Below, in pieces: positions 22,501 through 33,920 of a DNA stretch of 37,921 nt. The DNA lies in contig NW_003145285.1 of the NCBI RefSeq assembly GCF_000003605.2, positions 218,508 to 256,428 on the forward strand. Direction: 5' to 3'. Made by a program: the position numbers and the translations under genes. The stretch's first letter is position 1, and every line of letters begins with the position of its first letter. The DNA comes from Saccoglossus kowalevskii. Taxonomy: Eukaryota; Hemichordata; Enteropneusta; Harrimaniidae. The notes beneath the pieces were generated by a model. That model searched no databases, was not told the DNA's origin, and saw only the letters and a list, made by a program, of their open reading frames with translations.

Positions 22501-23437
22501 AAGGATAGAAATGGCATAGCTTACCCAAGGATAGAAATGGCATAGCTTATTCAAGGATAGAAATGGCATAGCTTATTCAAGGATAGAAATGGCATAGCTT
22601 ATTCAAGGATAGAAATGACATAGCTTACTCAAGGATAGAAATGACACAGCTTACTCAACGATAGAAATGGCATAGCTTATTCAAGGATAGAAATGGCATA
22701 GCTTACTCAAGGATAGAAATGGCATAGCTTACTCAAGGATAGAAATGACATAGCTTATTCAAGGATAGAAATGGCATAGCTTATTCAACGATAGAAATGG
22801 CATAGCTTACCCAAGGATAGAAATGGCATAGCTTATTCAAGGATAGAAATGGCATAGCTTATTCAAGGATAGAAATGACATAGCTTATTCAAGTATAGAA
22901 ATGATATAGCTTACTCAATGATAGAAATGGCATAGCTTACTCAAAGATAGAAATGACATAGCTTACTCAAGGATAGAAATGGCATAGCTTACCCAAGGAT
23001 AGAAATGGCATAGCTTATTCAAGGATAGAAATGGCATAGCTTATTCAAGGATAGAAATGACATAGCTTACGCAAGGATAGAAATGACATAGCTTACTCAA
23101 GGATAGAAATGACATAGCTTATTCAAGTATAGAAATGATATAGCTTACTCAATGATAGAAATGGCATAGCTTACTCAAGGATAGAAATGACATAGCTTAC
23201 TCAAGGATAGAAATGGCATAGCTTACCCAAGGATAGAAATGGCATAGCTTATTCAATGATAGAAATGGCATAGCTTATTCAATGATAGAAATGGCATAGC
23301 TTATTCAAGGATAGAAATGGCATAGCTTATTCAATGATAGAAATGGCATAGCTTACCCAAGGATAGAAATGGCATAGCTTACCCAAGGATAGAAATGACA
23401 TAGCTTACTCAAGGATAGAAATGACACAGCTTACTCA
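16590..23437. repeat. 26-bp satellite, about 260 homogeneous copies
   Basis: The unit is built on GAAATGACATAGCTTACTC followed by AAGGATA or AATGATA. Period 26 is constant apart from rare indels (for example near 17924, 18473, 19915 and 20163). Variation is concentrated at a few sites: GACATAG/GGCATAG/GACACAG, TTACTC/TTACCC/TTATTC and CAAGG/CAATG/CAACG. The unit contains TAG in frame and 26 is not a multiple of three, so no long open frame survives. It lies between the two EGF-PPxY genes. Confidence 0.98.
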
Positions 23438-23830
23438 ATAATAGTAGTGGCGTTGATATCTCACTGACAGAAGACATAGCTGTCTCATTACTGTTGACAG
23501 AAATAACAGCTATTTATTTATAGATACAGCTTTATCACTGATAAACTTCACCTAGTTTTTTCAATCATCGAAATTACAAATTACATCATTGATAGAAATG
23601 ACATCAGTTTTTATGCATGGAAATGGCACAGCTTTCTCGGTGATGAACTTGAACTATCTTTCTAATTAACAGATAAGACATAGCTTGCTCATTGGTAGAC
23701 ATGACTTGGGTGTCTCTCTGATGGGAAAGACATAATCTTTTCACTGATAAATTACACAACTTTCTCAATGCTGAAAATGACATTTTCTCATTTAAAGAAG
23801 GGATGCATATTTCTCACTGAAACAAAATGA
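23438..23830. repeat. Right decayed shoulder of the 26-bp satellite
   Basis: Diverged units continue beyond the homogeneous array, for example TCATTGATAGAAATGACATC, TTCTCAATGCTGAAAATGAC and CTCATTGGTAGACATGAC. As on the left, the linker is mostly TTTCTCA-like and spacing is irregular. Confidence 0.8.
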
Positions 23831-25440
23831 AAACGTTGAACACTGAGTCGTGTTCCAAAAAATAATCTGCGCCCTCCGGTTAAATGGCATGAATATATAT
23901 ACAAAGATTCCGATCACGTTTCATTGAATCGAAATGTACAAATTGTGTTTGAATGCTGGTCCATTTACCAATACATCGTTATCGGATGTTGATTTAGTAA
24001 CTTTTTTTTATCTATAGCAAAATAATCAGCATTCGCTACAAGATTACATCTTGATCTAAAACGTAGGTGGAATTAAAAGTACAGTAAAAAACGATGTATC
24101 ATCGATGTCTGCTGAACGTACAAGTAAAATAGCCAATCTAGCTAGGATTCAGGTGTGATTATCGCGACTAAGAGGTTGGAGTGCGCGTAGTGCTTTATCA
24201 TAATTATTATAATGACCGGATAACCCTATATGTATAGGTAGCAAATATGCCAGACTGATGACCAGCTTTTCACGAGCATTACAGCATATCTACTTACAGT
24301 GTTCCTTGAAGGATGTACTCTTGGATGAGTAAAGTACGAGGCAAATGACCAATCGACTATAAAACGGCTATCAGTCTAGGTCTGCCTCTCGCCAAAACTG
24401 CCGTACAAACACGCGGTTTATTTTAGGGGGCTTGCAGGATTCGGAGGACGATATTTATGTGGAGGAAGGGTAAAAATTATTATACTAAAATTGCCAAGAA
24501 AAAGAAGAAAGAAGATGAATAGAAATGTGTTCTTTCGTATATGTGCGTACAATATTCCAATAACTGGCAAATGCATCGACCCCTGATTTCAATTGGGAGA
24601 CCCCTTACGCAGGAAGGGGAAGGTGTAATGCTTTTATTTTTCTTGAGAATGATTCACCAGCTTGTTAATAAATGTAAACAGAAAAAAAACACGTTTCCTG
24701 TAATAATTAAATACCAATGACGTCCATTGAAAGCCTTAGTTAAATACTGTCATTATGTACACCGCACTTTCAACCGGCCGCAGTAGATGTTAGATGCGTA
24801 CTCCATGAAATCTGGGTTGCAACAGCACTTATATGTCATGATTTGTATTAGCCAAGGAAGAATCCCACTCCAATGTCGAACCTTGCACCTTAGCCAAACT
24901 AAATTAGCATAAACATAAAATTAGCAAAAAATTACTCGAATTACACACTAAACTAACGTAAACATCTATATTATTCACAAAATTTAACGCTTGGATTGTA
25001 TTCCATTTACGCAGACTAAGCATTGTTAAGAACACTAAAAACCGTCAGATTATGTAGTGCACCATGAGGCCGCCCAATAAATGCGAAAGCTAGGAGAGTC
25101 CCATAAATAGTACGTAAATATGAAATCTGAAAGAAAAGCATACATGCTAAGAGCATAGCAAATATGAAAACCACCACCACCATCACACAGCCAGACACCA
25201 CACGACAACCACTTGCATAAAAACTGGTAGAACACGCTCTTTTATGTTGTGAAACATATATGCATTTCGATATATCAATAAACAGTGTGACGAGACTCGA
25301 TCTCTTCCGACATTTATATTTATCTCGATTAATTTCGAATTAATTGGCTTGTATGCAACAATTTGATACTATCTGAAACGAATTCACAAAGATTACCCAA
25401 TCTCACATCGGTGAACACAAATACCGGCGTTGTACCGTGC
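23831..25440. other. Intergenic, no gene supported
   Basis: Mixed AT-rich sequence. A minus-strand frame at 25016-25201 is hydrophobic, but without splice context or homology I do not call it. Confidence 0.4.
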
Positions 25441-26216
25441 AGTACAGCCAATCATAGTCGAGGCCATGTAGAACAGCCAATTATAGTCGAGGCCGTGCAG
25501 AACAGCTAATCATAGCCGAGGCCGTGCAGAACAGCCAATTATAGCCGAGGCCATGCAGAATAGCCAATCTCAGCTGAGGTCGTGCATAACAGCCAATCAT
25601 AGCAGAGACCATGCAGAACTAACAATCATAGCAGAGGCCGCACAGAACAGCCAATCACAGCTAAGGCCGTGCAGAACAGCCAATCATAGCCGAGGCCGTG
25701 CAGAACAGCCAATCACAGCTGAGGCCGTGCAGAACAGCCAATCATAGCCGAGGCCGTTTAGAACAGCCAATCTCACCAGAGGCCGTGTAGAACAGCCAAT
25801 CATAGTCGAGGACGAGCAGAACAGCCAATCATAGTCGAGGACGAGCAGAACAGCCAATCATAGCAGAGGCCATGCAGAACTACCAATCACAGCTGAGGCC
25901 GTGCAGAATAGGCAATCACAGCTGAGGCCGTGCTGAACAGCCAATCATAGCAGATGCCGTGAAAACAGCCAATCATAGCAGAAGCCATGCAGAACTACCA
26001 ATCACAGCTGAGGCCGTGCAGAATAGCCAATCACAGCTGAGGCCGTGCTGAACAGCCAATCATAGCAGATGCCATGAAAACAGCCAATCATAGCAGATGC
26101 CGCGAAAAAAGCCAATCATAGCAGATGCCGTGCAGAACTACCAATCATAGCAGAAGCCATGCAGAACAGCTAATCATAGCCGAGGCCGTGCAGAACAGCC
26201 AATTATAGCAGTGGCG
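25441..26216. repeat. 29-bp minisatellite with a CCAAT box in most units, about 27 copies
   Basis: The unit is GAGGCCGTGCAGAACAGCC followed by AATCATAGCC. The interval between CAATCATAG at 25681 and CAATCACAG at 25710 is 29 bp. Most units contain AGCCAATCA, an exact match to the NF-Y (CBF) consensus RRCCAATSR. Some copies have mutated it to CTAATC or GCAATC. Small deletions occur around 25960-26110. The open frames inside are repeat by-products, with a 29-residue super-period because 29 is not divisible by three. Confidence 0.93.
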
Positions 26217-27174
26217 TATGAGTCATATATTGTGCTTACAACTAATACAACGTGCTTTGTCAAAAAATAACCACACTACAGAGTTAAAATATATAAAGTG
26301 TCACCTACGAGGCCGGATACATCGCACACTAATTAATAAGACCGTGTTTTTCGTGGCAAAAGTAAAATAGAATCCTGTTATATCAATGAACGTATACGGG
26401 AGATGATTAATGGATAGTGATTATTGAATGACAACTGAAAATTGATTATCGATCTTATAGCCGCAAGTCGCCATCAAACGTAGTTACAATCAAAATGACG
26501 TCGTCTACATTTGACTTTGAGTTAAACCGCGCCGTCAACATGTCATGTTTAAAAATCACTGAGCAATCTCATTGACCCCAAGACAATGTTCAATCGTGTG
26601 TACATTTTGACTTTTACCAAGACAGAAATTGCAAACTGAATATTAATTTAATTTCAGCTAATTCCGATTATTTAGTAGAAAATACTGCCATTTCCACACC
26701 ATTTTCTAACTATTCAAACATGTTGGAAGCGGGAAACGACCCGCTGTGCATTCGTTGATTGCGGTAGTCAAACACACGAGAATCGTTTTTATTTGGCTGA
26801 ATGTTATAATACATCATTATCACTGGGTGAAATATGACGACGAAGATGAATTTCTTTGTACGCGAAGCTCATTAAACGAGTACATGAATGAGTCTATATG
26901 CGCAGAAGAGGGATTCCATGTGCGTAGACCGCCTGTCACCATTTAATTTTGATATTGTCAATTATATACCGACCTTGCTTCGCATGCGTTCCTTAACGCG
27001 AACATTTGAATACACACTAAATCGTATTTTCTGAACAAATTTAATTTGTTCATTCAATTTTAATGTTGTTGCCGAAAGCAGAAAAGAAGTCTCGCGCCAT
27101 TTGAGTCAGATAAAAAACAACCGTGATATGAGAATATGGGAAATACCTTTCTAGATCAAAATCTGAAGATTCCA

Positions 27175-27365
27175 AACACGCAAGCATACGTGCACTACAA
27201 TACACCGCACCGCTGGCGCCTTATCGTCACATAGAAACACACAAGCAATACCAACATTGCGCTATATTCACCACTTACACGCTCACACTGCATGCCCCTT
27301 TTTCACACAGCACACCATATTCCCACGTGCACTACTGCACGCATACCACAGGTTAACTATCAACC
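27175..27365. repeat. CA-rich low-complexity tract
   Basis: The plus strand is rich in CAC and CAA words (CACTACAATACACCGCACC, CACACAGCACACC) and poor in G over about 190 bp. It is consistent with a decayed CA microsatellite. Confidence 0.5.
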
Positions 27366-28296
27366 ATCACGCACGCTACATGAAATCCTACCTGAAATGA
27401 TTTCGATTGTCGACGATTACATATAAAGATTGGAAGTGCAGCTAGAGGACAGGGAACTCGGCGATGTCGATATTGATGACTTGCGTTGTTATGAAGACAG
27501 TGAGAAAACAAACATGTGACAGTGTCCACGCTGAGTTAATTGTCGTACAATTGTGACATGATATATATAAAAACGATAGATTTTACCAGAATATAATTTT
27601 ACCATGAAATATAGCGAATGAAATAGAAACAAACTGTGCAGGGGTGACTGAAATATAAATTATCCAAATTCAGGAAAGTCCACATGGGCACGGTGCTTAA
27701 ATAGTCGCGGTTTGCAACGAGTTGTTTATGATATCTGCCTATACTGTCTCCAACACCGACTTAAAATCGTCTACGTGATTACTATCGAATATCAGAGTGT
27801 CATGAAATGATCGGCGAAAGATGTGAAAGTTAGTATTTCACCGATGTATCCAATTCGATCGCAACCAGGAGCGCGTTACAAAGAGGTACCACTATCCGGA
27901 GTATTTCTACTATGAGTGAGCGATAGGTAGCCCGTATGTAAATGAATTCATCATCCGCTTTTCGCTTCGCTGCTACCCACCCGTGACGTCATGCTATGGA
28001 TTATTCAATCACTATGACAAATCCCGAGTGATGACAACGTTATTGCCGAAATTGTCATTACGGCTGTCTTTTGTTTGAGAATTATTTCGGGGAAAAGATA
28101 AGAATGTCTGTAAAATTAAATTGCAGTCACGTGCAATTCGTAAATATCATGAACCTAAAACAAAAACAAATCTGTGATCGTTTTGTAATCTTACACTGGT
28201 ACAAGAATAGTACCCTCATTTAACATATTGACATTTGACATATTTAAAACAGTTGATTTGTTTATTCATCGATACGAAGCAATGTAGGACTTGGCC

Positions 28297-28452
28297 CGGG
28301 GTGGGCAATTATTTTTTTTCGCCGGTAGTCATGCGTATTTGTTTCAAAGCAGTCCCGTCTGGTGAATAATATAGCTGATTGCAGTGATACTGTGGGGACT
28401 TTGCGCTGTACTCTCGGGTACGCTTGAAGGAAAGAGCCAAATTGCCCTACTG
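28297..28452. mobile_element. Possible hAT-like miniature element relic
   Basis: CGGGGTGGGCAATT at 28297-28310 faces AATTGCCCTACTG at 28440-28452, an imperfect inverted pair. The left end resembles the CAGGGGTGGGCAA termini common in hAT transposons. No matching 8-bp target duplication is visible, so support is weak. Confidence 0.25.
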
Positions 28453-31400
28453 TAATATATCTATCAAATCCTAAATACAAAGAACGATTTCACGTTTAAA
28501 TATAATCCATTACAAAAATCCGCATAATGCATAATGCAATTGCAAATCCATTTCTTTACTTCAACAATAGAAAACTATTCAATGTTTTCGCTGAAAAATC
28601 TCGAACAGCAGTCATGTTTTCTGTTGCTGTTGTCATCACCATGGGTAATATGAGAGCAGCATTTTCTATAGCCGTACATAAAGCACTGAGCCGTCGCTCT
28701 CAGAGGCCTCGTATTTTGACAATATGAATCGTATCTTGCATGCTAAATGGAGTTAACGCTGCTCAGTTCTCATCACTTAATACGTCTGGACATGTGCAAT
28801 ATACCCAATGCGTAGAGCAATTGAAGGTTCAATATAGTGTCATACTTCAATATGGTGAAAGCAACCACATTACTTAGTTTAATCGCCAGAAACATAATTG
28901 AGGAAAGAGGGTAGGTATTCGATTGTCAATCTGTCAATAATATCACAATTGACTGTCAAGAATTGCGTGACAAAAACCTATACCCCGGTTTTTAAGGTAA
29001 ATTATAGTAACTACATTGCACGTTACGCGAAGGATAATTTTCAGTTGCCCACTTTGGATTCAAATTATCCAAATTCATGATATAATATAAATTGAGGCCA
29101 TTTCATTGGACGCTGTAGATAATATTGAAGAATTGTCTATATAAAGATGGTCTCCGTCTTTTGCGGGTCGTCAAATATGCCAACACATATTGTGAGACGG
29201 GCGCCGGTCTGCGCCACAATAAACACAAAATGAGTGTTTCGAATGACCGTGACAGGTCGCATAATATTTTACGCGAGTTTTGACAGCACGACATATGTGT
29301 GCGACACTAAGTGCTCATACACGACCTAGTTTTTTAATGTTTTATTGATGTATTCAATGTGCAGTTTGTCTGAATATTATACACCAATATCGACATGACC
29401 GGCATTGATGAGAAATGGGAAATGCATGAACGCATTGTCGGACAAGATGGCGTAAATGCTCTCGGCCGTACATCCAACACAACAGGGAATATCTAGTGAA
29501 CGCATTATGACCTGTCATATATAACACACAAATGCAGACGTCATTGAGACATCACGAGCGCAATTTATGTATTCAATCTTCCAAAAATTAAGAAAAAAAT
29601 AGGGCGAAGGCATAATCTACTGCAGATCAACGGGAAAGTGGGCAGAGAAATGTTGCGATAACTGACACAAGACCGCTATATATTAATTACAATTCCCATA
29701 GACGACAGTATTAACGTTTAGTTCGGCGTCACGAATTCGAAACTGTGTTCAGTCTAGTTATTGTCGGTTACCGGTAGCTGAGTTATTCGCAAATAGTCCA
29801 CCATTCTATCGTGAAGTAGCACTGGAAGTAGCACATCGGCTCAAAAAACCCCAAAAAAACCCCACTGTACTCTGAGCGGAATCTCAAAGATTATCCCAGC
29901 CAATGGCAATAACCTACCATGAGTTAGACGAATTACTGCTGCGTCTTTCATGTAAGATCTCTGCTCTTGTGTGTATTGTGTGAAAAATATTGACTTGTCA
30001 AACCAGTAACGTATCTAACATTTGCAGGAATCAAATCTCACTTAACACGTTGTGATTGTATTGGGTAAACCATTTGTATATTTCAATTTAAGGACATAGT
30101 TATTTTACGAGAGACCTTACATATTTTGGAATAAAGCATACAGTATGAAGTATTACAGTTGGAATAAGTATGGCGCCACCTATATGTTGAATCGATTTAA
30201 ATCATATGTGCAAACAAGGTTGTTTTTTGTTTTTACCTTAAAAAACAGGACTTATTTTATTTCTTAGAAATAGGGAAAGGTTTGAAATCTCTTTCTGTGA
30301 CGGATATTAAATGAAAATGTGTTGAATATAGATGACGTGGAGAAATCAGTTATCGGATTTTATGGATTATTGATATAGATTATAAGTTTACATTGTTGGG
30401 ATCATCATTTCCCTGACTCAACTCCCCCATAAATTGTCATCCGCGTGATCTAATCTCGATTTTAAGTCATTTTGGACAACCCTGTACTTATAACTCTGTA
30501 CCCTGTAACCGGCTTATTCTAAAATGTATAGTTACTCTAGTTGTATAATATTCGTAATGAATACATATAATCGCTAAAACACTAATTAACAATAACAGAT
30601 GAACTTCAGAACCTGAGATTGTGGTTAGACTACTGGTTTGACCTGGTTAGCACACATATTTGATAGCGACTGAAAACCTCACTGTATCTAGGAACGCTAG
30701 GAGATAAGGCAGATTCAATCAATCTATTACCAATTTTAGATATTCTCATAAGAAAACTGCCTCCCTTCGGATACATTCAAACGTACTAAAACAGTTATTT
30801 ACACAACACTGGCTAATAACATTAATCCCGAATCCATGGAAGTTTCTAGAGGCGTTGTTGTAGCCAACGCTGACACAATAAACCAGAAATGAGAGCATTA
30901 CATATTAAAAAAGATATAATTTAACTAATAGAAAACAGTGGTGCATGCTACAGACAAGGCTAAACACTTCTCATTTGCTGTTTGTGCGTACGTAAGGGAG
31001 TTACCAATAGTATTGAGGTTACAGTATTATGCAATGAATCGGATGTGAATTTATTGCGTGAAAATTTGAAATAGTTTATGTTCTCTTTTATTTGTCTAGG
31101 TGTTCATCGATTAATTGAAAACGACTATCATGGGAGCTCCAAACTATAAACACATATTATATTAAAATTTAATTATTATGTCTATAAATAATACAAAAAA
31201 ATAACAATCCCAGTTGTAGGTAATTGTAGATATCATGACGTAGTATTGAAACAAATTGATGCAATTTACTTTTGGTATACGATAGCAAGAAATTATTTCT
31301 CGCAACATGTACATTAAGCTTCAAATGCACGAATCAATAAAACCAATACTTATGTCAAGGCCACGCACATAATTCTCACCTGGTTCTCACTTTAGGATGA

Positions 31401-32919
31401 AATTAACACCTCTCTGTCAATGTCGTATTTAATTGAATATGACTTGAATATCATTTTGTCTGACAAAAACTAAATTAGTCTAATTTTAATCAGCTGATTC
31501 AAAGAAGTGATTACATATACAACAGGCGAGGATCATGTGTCTACTTTGAATCTTGGACCTGATTGAAGTGGGAGCTTGTAGAGTAGTTGTAGTAGGTTTT
31601 GTTATTACTGATTTGAATCGTTTGCCGGGGTCATGGCAATATAGAGGTTACTAATTGTCTCCAGGAATGCAGTATTCAAAGCCAATTACACTCCTTAATG
31701 ATGTTCTATCGACGACTAAGGTCCGAGATGATTAAAGCTTACCCATCCAAGCAATGTATTAATGCGATCTAGTACGTATTTTGACATAAACAAATAGACT
31801 ATTGATACACCGTTAAATACCCGTGAGTCTTATTCCGTGTACGTGCACGGATTACGGACATAAATGGTGTATACTTCAAGGTATACATGCAGGCTAGTGG
31901 TCATTCAGGAGCCTAATGGTTTTGCTTTGTCTTATATTTAGTCAGTGTTGGTTCACACACTGTTACAAATTTAGAGCTCTGTTGTAAGTATTTCCATCGG
32001 TTATTCTCTACAGGGAGTTGCTCATCTAAATGAGTTTTAAGAATTTTCTTTTAACTTGATTGGAAATGTCTACACTATTAGGCATCTCTAGAAAAAAGCG
32101 GCCGGGACTTTTGATATTTTTCGTTGTATTTCGTGAATGATGTGACTTATTTGAGTGGGTTCAATTATGCGGATAATGTTTAGTTAACACATTCCCACTA
32201 GAGAACAATTCTAGGCGCCGACGTAGTGTGGAAATTTCACAGGGCGAAAACTCTAGAGCTATTTAAGTTGAAACATTTTTAACCAACTATATCTAAAAAA
32301 AAGTTGAGAGAAAAACTAATTTGCACAATAATGACCCAGAGCAAATTTTTCATGAAAATGGTAAATTTACACAAAGATTTCGGCTTCGATTTTTGAAACA
32401 AAATAATAGTTTCAGTTATTTGTGTACCACCTTACCAATTTATGCACAGAGTTCAAAAAAATGCATTTCCCGATAATTTAACTTTGTTTAAATATGTTGC
32501 GTCTGTGACAGAGCGCTATAACTTTAAGAGTGTGAAGCTATATGTAAAAACTTAAACACTTTTTTTAACACAATAATATGTTTTGGACTGTATCTACAAC
32601 TAAGACTACAGTCGACAGTGTTCGATATTGTGTAGAAAAATACATTGTTTGTTTACTCGAACTCCGAACACGCGTTGTTACCGAAAGATAAAGACACACT
32701 TGTGTTGATTGGAAATATACTTTTACTGGGTCATATTTTTATATAGCGGAACATTTATAAATGTCATATATATAGAAATAATAAAATACAAAATATTTCA
32801 AAACAAATTCCACACTACTATGTGTGTTTAAAGTATATAGTAGAAGAAAGCGTGTTCAAATCGAAAGTTGAAAATTGTTTTAAAGGGATGTTTTAAACAC
32901 TACGGTTATAATGATTTGT

Positions 32920-33310
32920 TTTTTTTGGGGGGGGGGACTGTATTTGTTTCTCGGGAACCGTTTTTGTTTGGGGGTCAATGATTGTTTTCTTGGGCATCAT
33001 GCTTGTTTCATGGGGCACTGTGTTCGTTTCTTGGGGAATCGTGTTTTTTTTTCATGGCATCATGTTTGTTTCTTGTGGTACCATGTCTGTGTCTAGGAAC
33101 TTCATGTTTGTTTCTCAGGGCGCCATGTTTGTCTCTCAGGGAACCATATTTTTTTCTTATGACACCATTTTTTCGTTTTTTTTTTCAGAAACCTTGTTTG
33201 CTTCGTGGGGCACCATGTTTGTTTATTGGGAAAACAAGTTTGTGTCTTGAAGGCATCGTGTTTGTTTCTTCGGGTATCAAGTTTGTTGCACCTTGTTTAT
33301 TTTTATGGGG
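32920..33310 (+). repeat. 21-bp minisatellite, open in all three plus-strand frames
   Basis: The unit is CATGTTTGTTTCTCAGGGCG plus C, with strong variation and T-run expansions. Successive CATG starts near 33079, 33100, 33121 and 33142 are 21 bp apart. Because 21 is divisible by three and the unit lacks stops, overlapping frames result, including one of 149 codons (32982-33431) with a seven-residue repeat resembling C-L-F-L-x-x-P. I regard these as incidental. The array lies just beyond the 3' end of gene 2 and may fall in its transcript. Confidence 0.8.
33296..33301 (-). promoter_or_regulatory. Candidate polyadenylation signal AATAAA of gene 2
   Basis: TTTATT on the plus strand is AATAAA on the minus strand, about 245 nt past the gene 2 stop. 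It overlaps the right edge of the 21-bp repeat. Confidence 0.3.
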
Positions 33311-33546
33311 ATGTTTGTCGGAAATGGAAGCGATTGAGACATATGTTAACACGTCAGTTCTGTATAAGCAGATTGTATATTTACATGATAACATTTCACC
33401 GTACACAGTGAGTCTGAGGTATGGTCGTTGAACATATACTAAACCCTTACTTTCCCATCACAGAAAGAACAATGATATATCTTGTAACAAAATATATAAT
33501 ATTTGTAGCAGGATTTTGTTTAAATAACTAACTAGTCCAATGAATG

Positions 33547-33920
33547 TTAATACTTCATATCATCCTCACGTACGTCGGCGAGTTTGACGGTTTGGTACTG
33601 TTTTGTTACGGTGTCGTACGAGGGCGGCAGTTCAGGAACGCGACGTGTTGGGGTACTCTGTTGCGTTCTGCCCGATCTCGCCGATATACTGATTGAAGGT
33701 ATGGGTGGAGCAGGCACAGAGGGCGCTATATCATGCTGGCTCATTTCGAGCTGATCGTAGCGATAGTTTCCACTTCCTCTAGCTCGACCACCATCGTCAG
33801 CATCAGAGGCGGTATTCATTGGTTCCAGCGTTCCATTCACAATAATTTTGGGTCGGGTTTCTTCTTTCTGGCGGACACTCTCAAAATGGGTATACCAATG
33901 TGGACGATAAGTTTGAAAAC
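33547..33920 (-). CDS. Gene 2 cytoplasmic tail exon and stop
   Basis: Acceptor TTTCTTTCCCAG precedes the exon and TAA at 33549-33547 ends it. It encodes 123 complete residues: a basic start (R-Q-K-E-E-T-R-P-K), a Gly/Asp-rich linker, a proline stretch P-S-V-P-A-P-P-I-P that could bind SH3-like domains, then E-L-P-P-S-Y-D-T-V and an acidic end, D-D-M-K-Y. It has one PPxY where gene 1 has five. Confidence 0.87.

Larger units (their letters stand above)
26217..32900. other. Intergenic, 6.7 kb with no supported gene
   Basis: No coding exon with convincing splice sites, no RNA gene and no long repeat was found. A CA-rich, G-poor tract occupies about 27175-27365 and a possible small transposon relic lies at 28297-28452. 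Several open frames of 60-72 codons have no recognisable content. Confidence 0.4.

Noticed and set aside
16590-23437. A CRISPR array, suggested by many short regular repeats.
   Set aside because: There are no unique spacers. Units are contiguous 26-bp copies, and the surrounding genes are animal.
25016-25235. Hydrophobic minus-strand frames as membrane protein exons.
   Set aside because: Two overlapping frames are both hydrophobic, no splice partner or motif is visible, and AT-rich DNA gives such frames by chance.
32982-33431. A 149-codon plus-strand frame as a real Cys/Leu-rich protein.
   Set aside because: It is generated by a degenerate 21-bp repeat that is open in all three frames, and it has variable T-runs and no domain.
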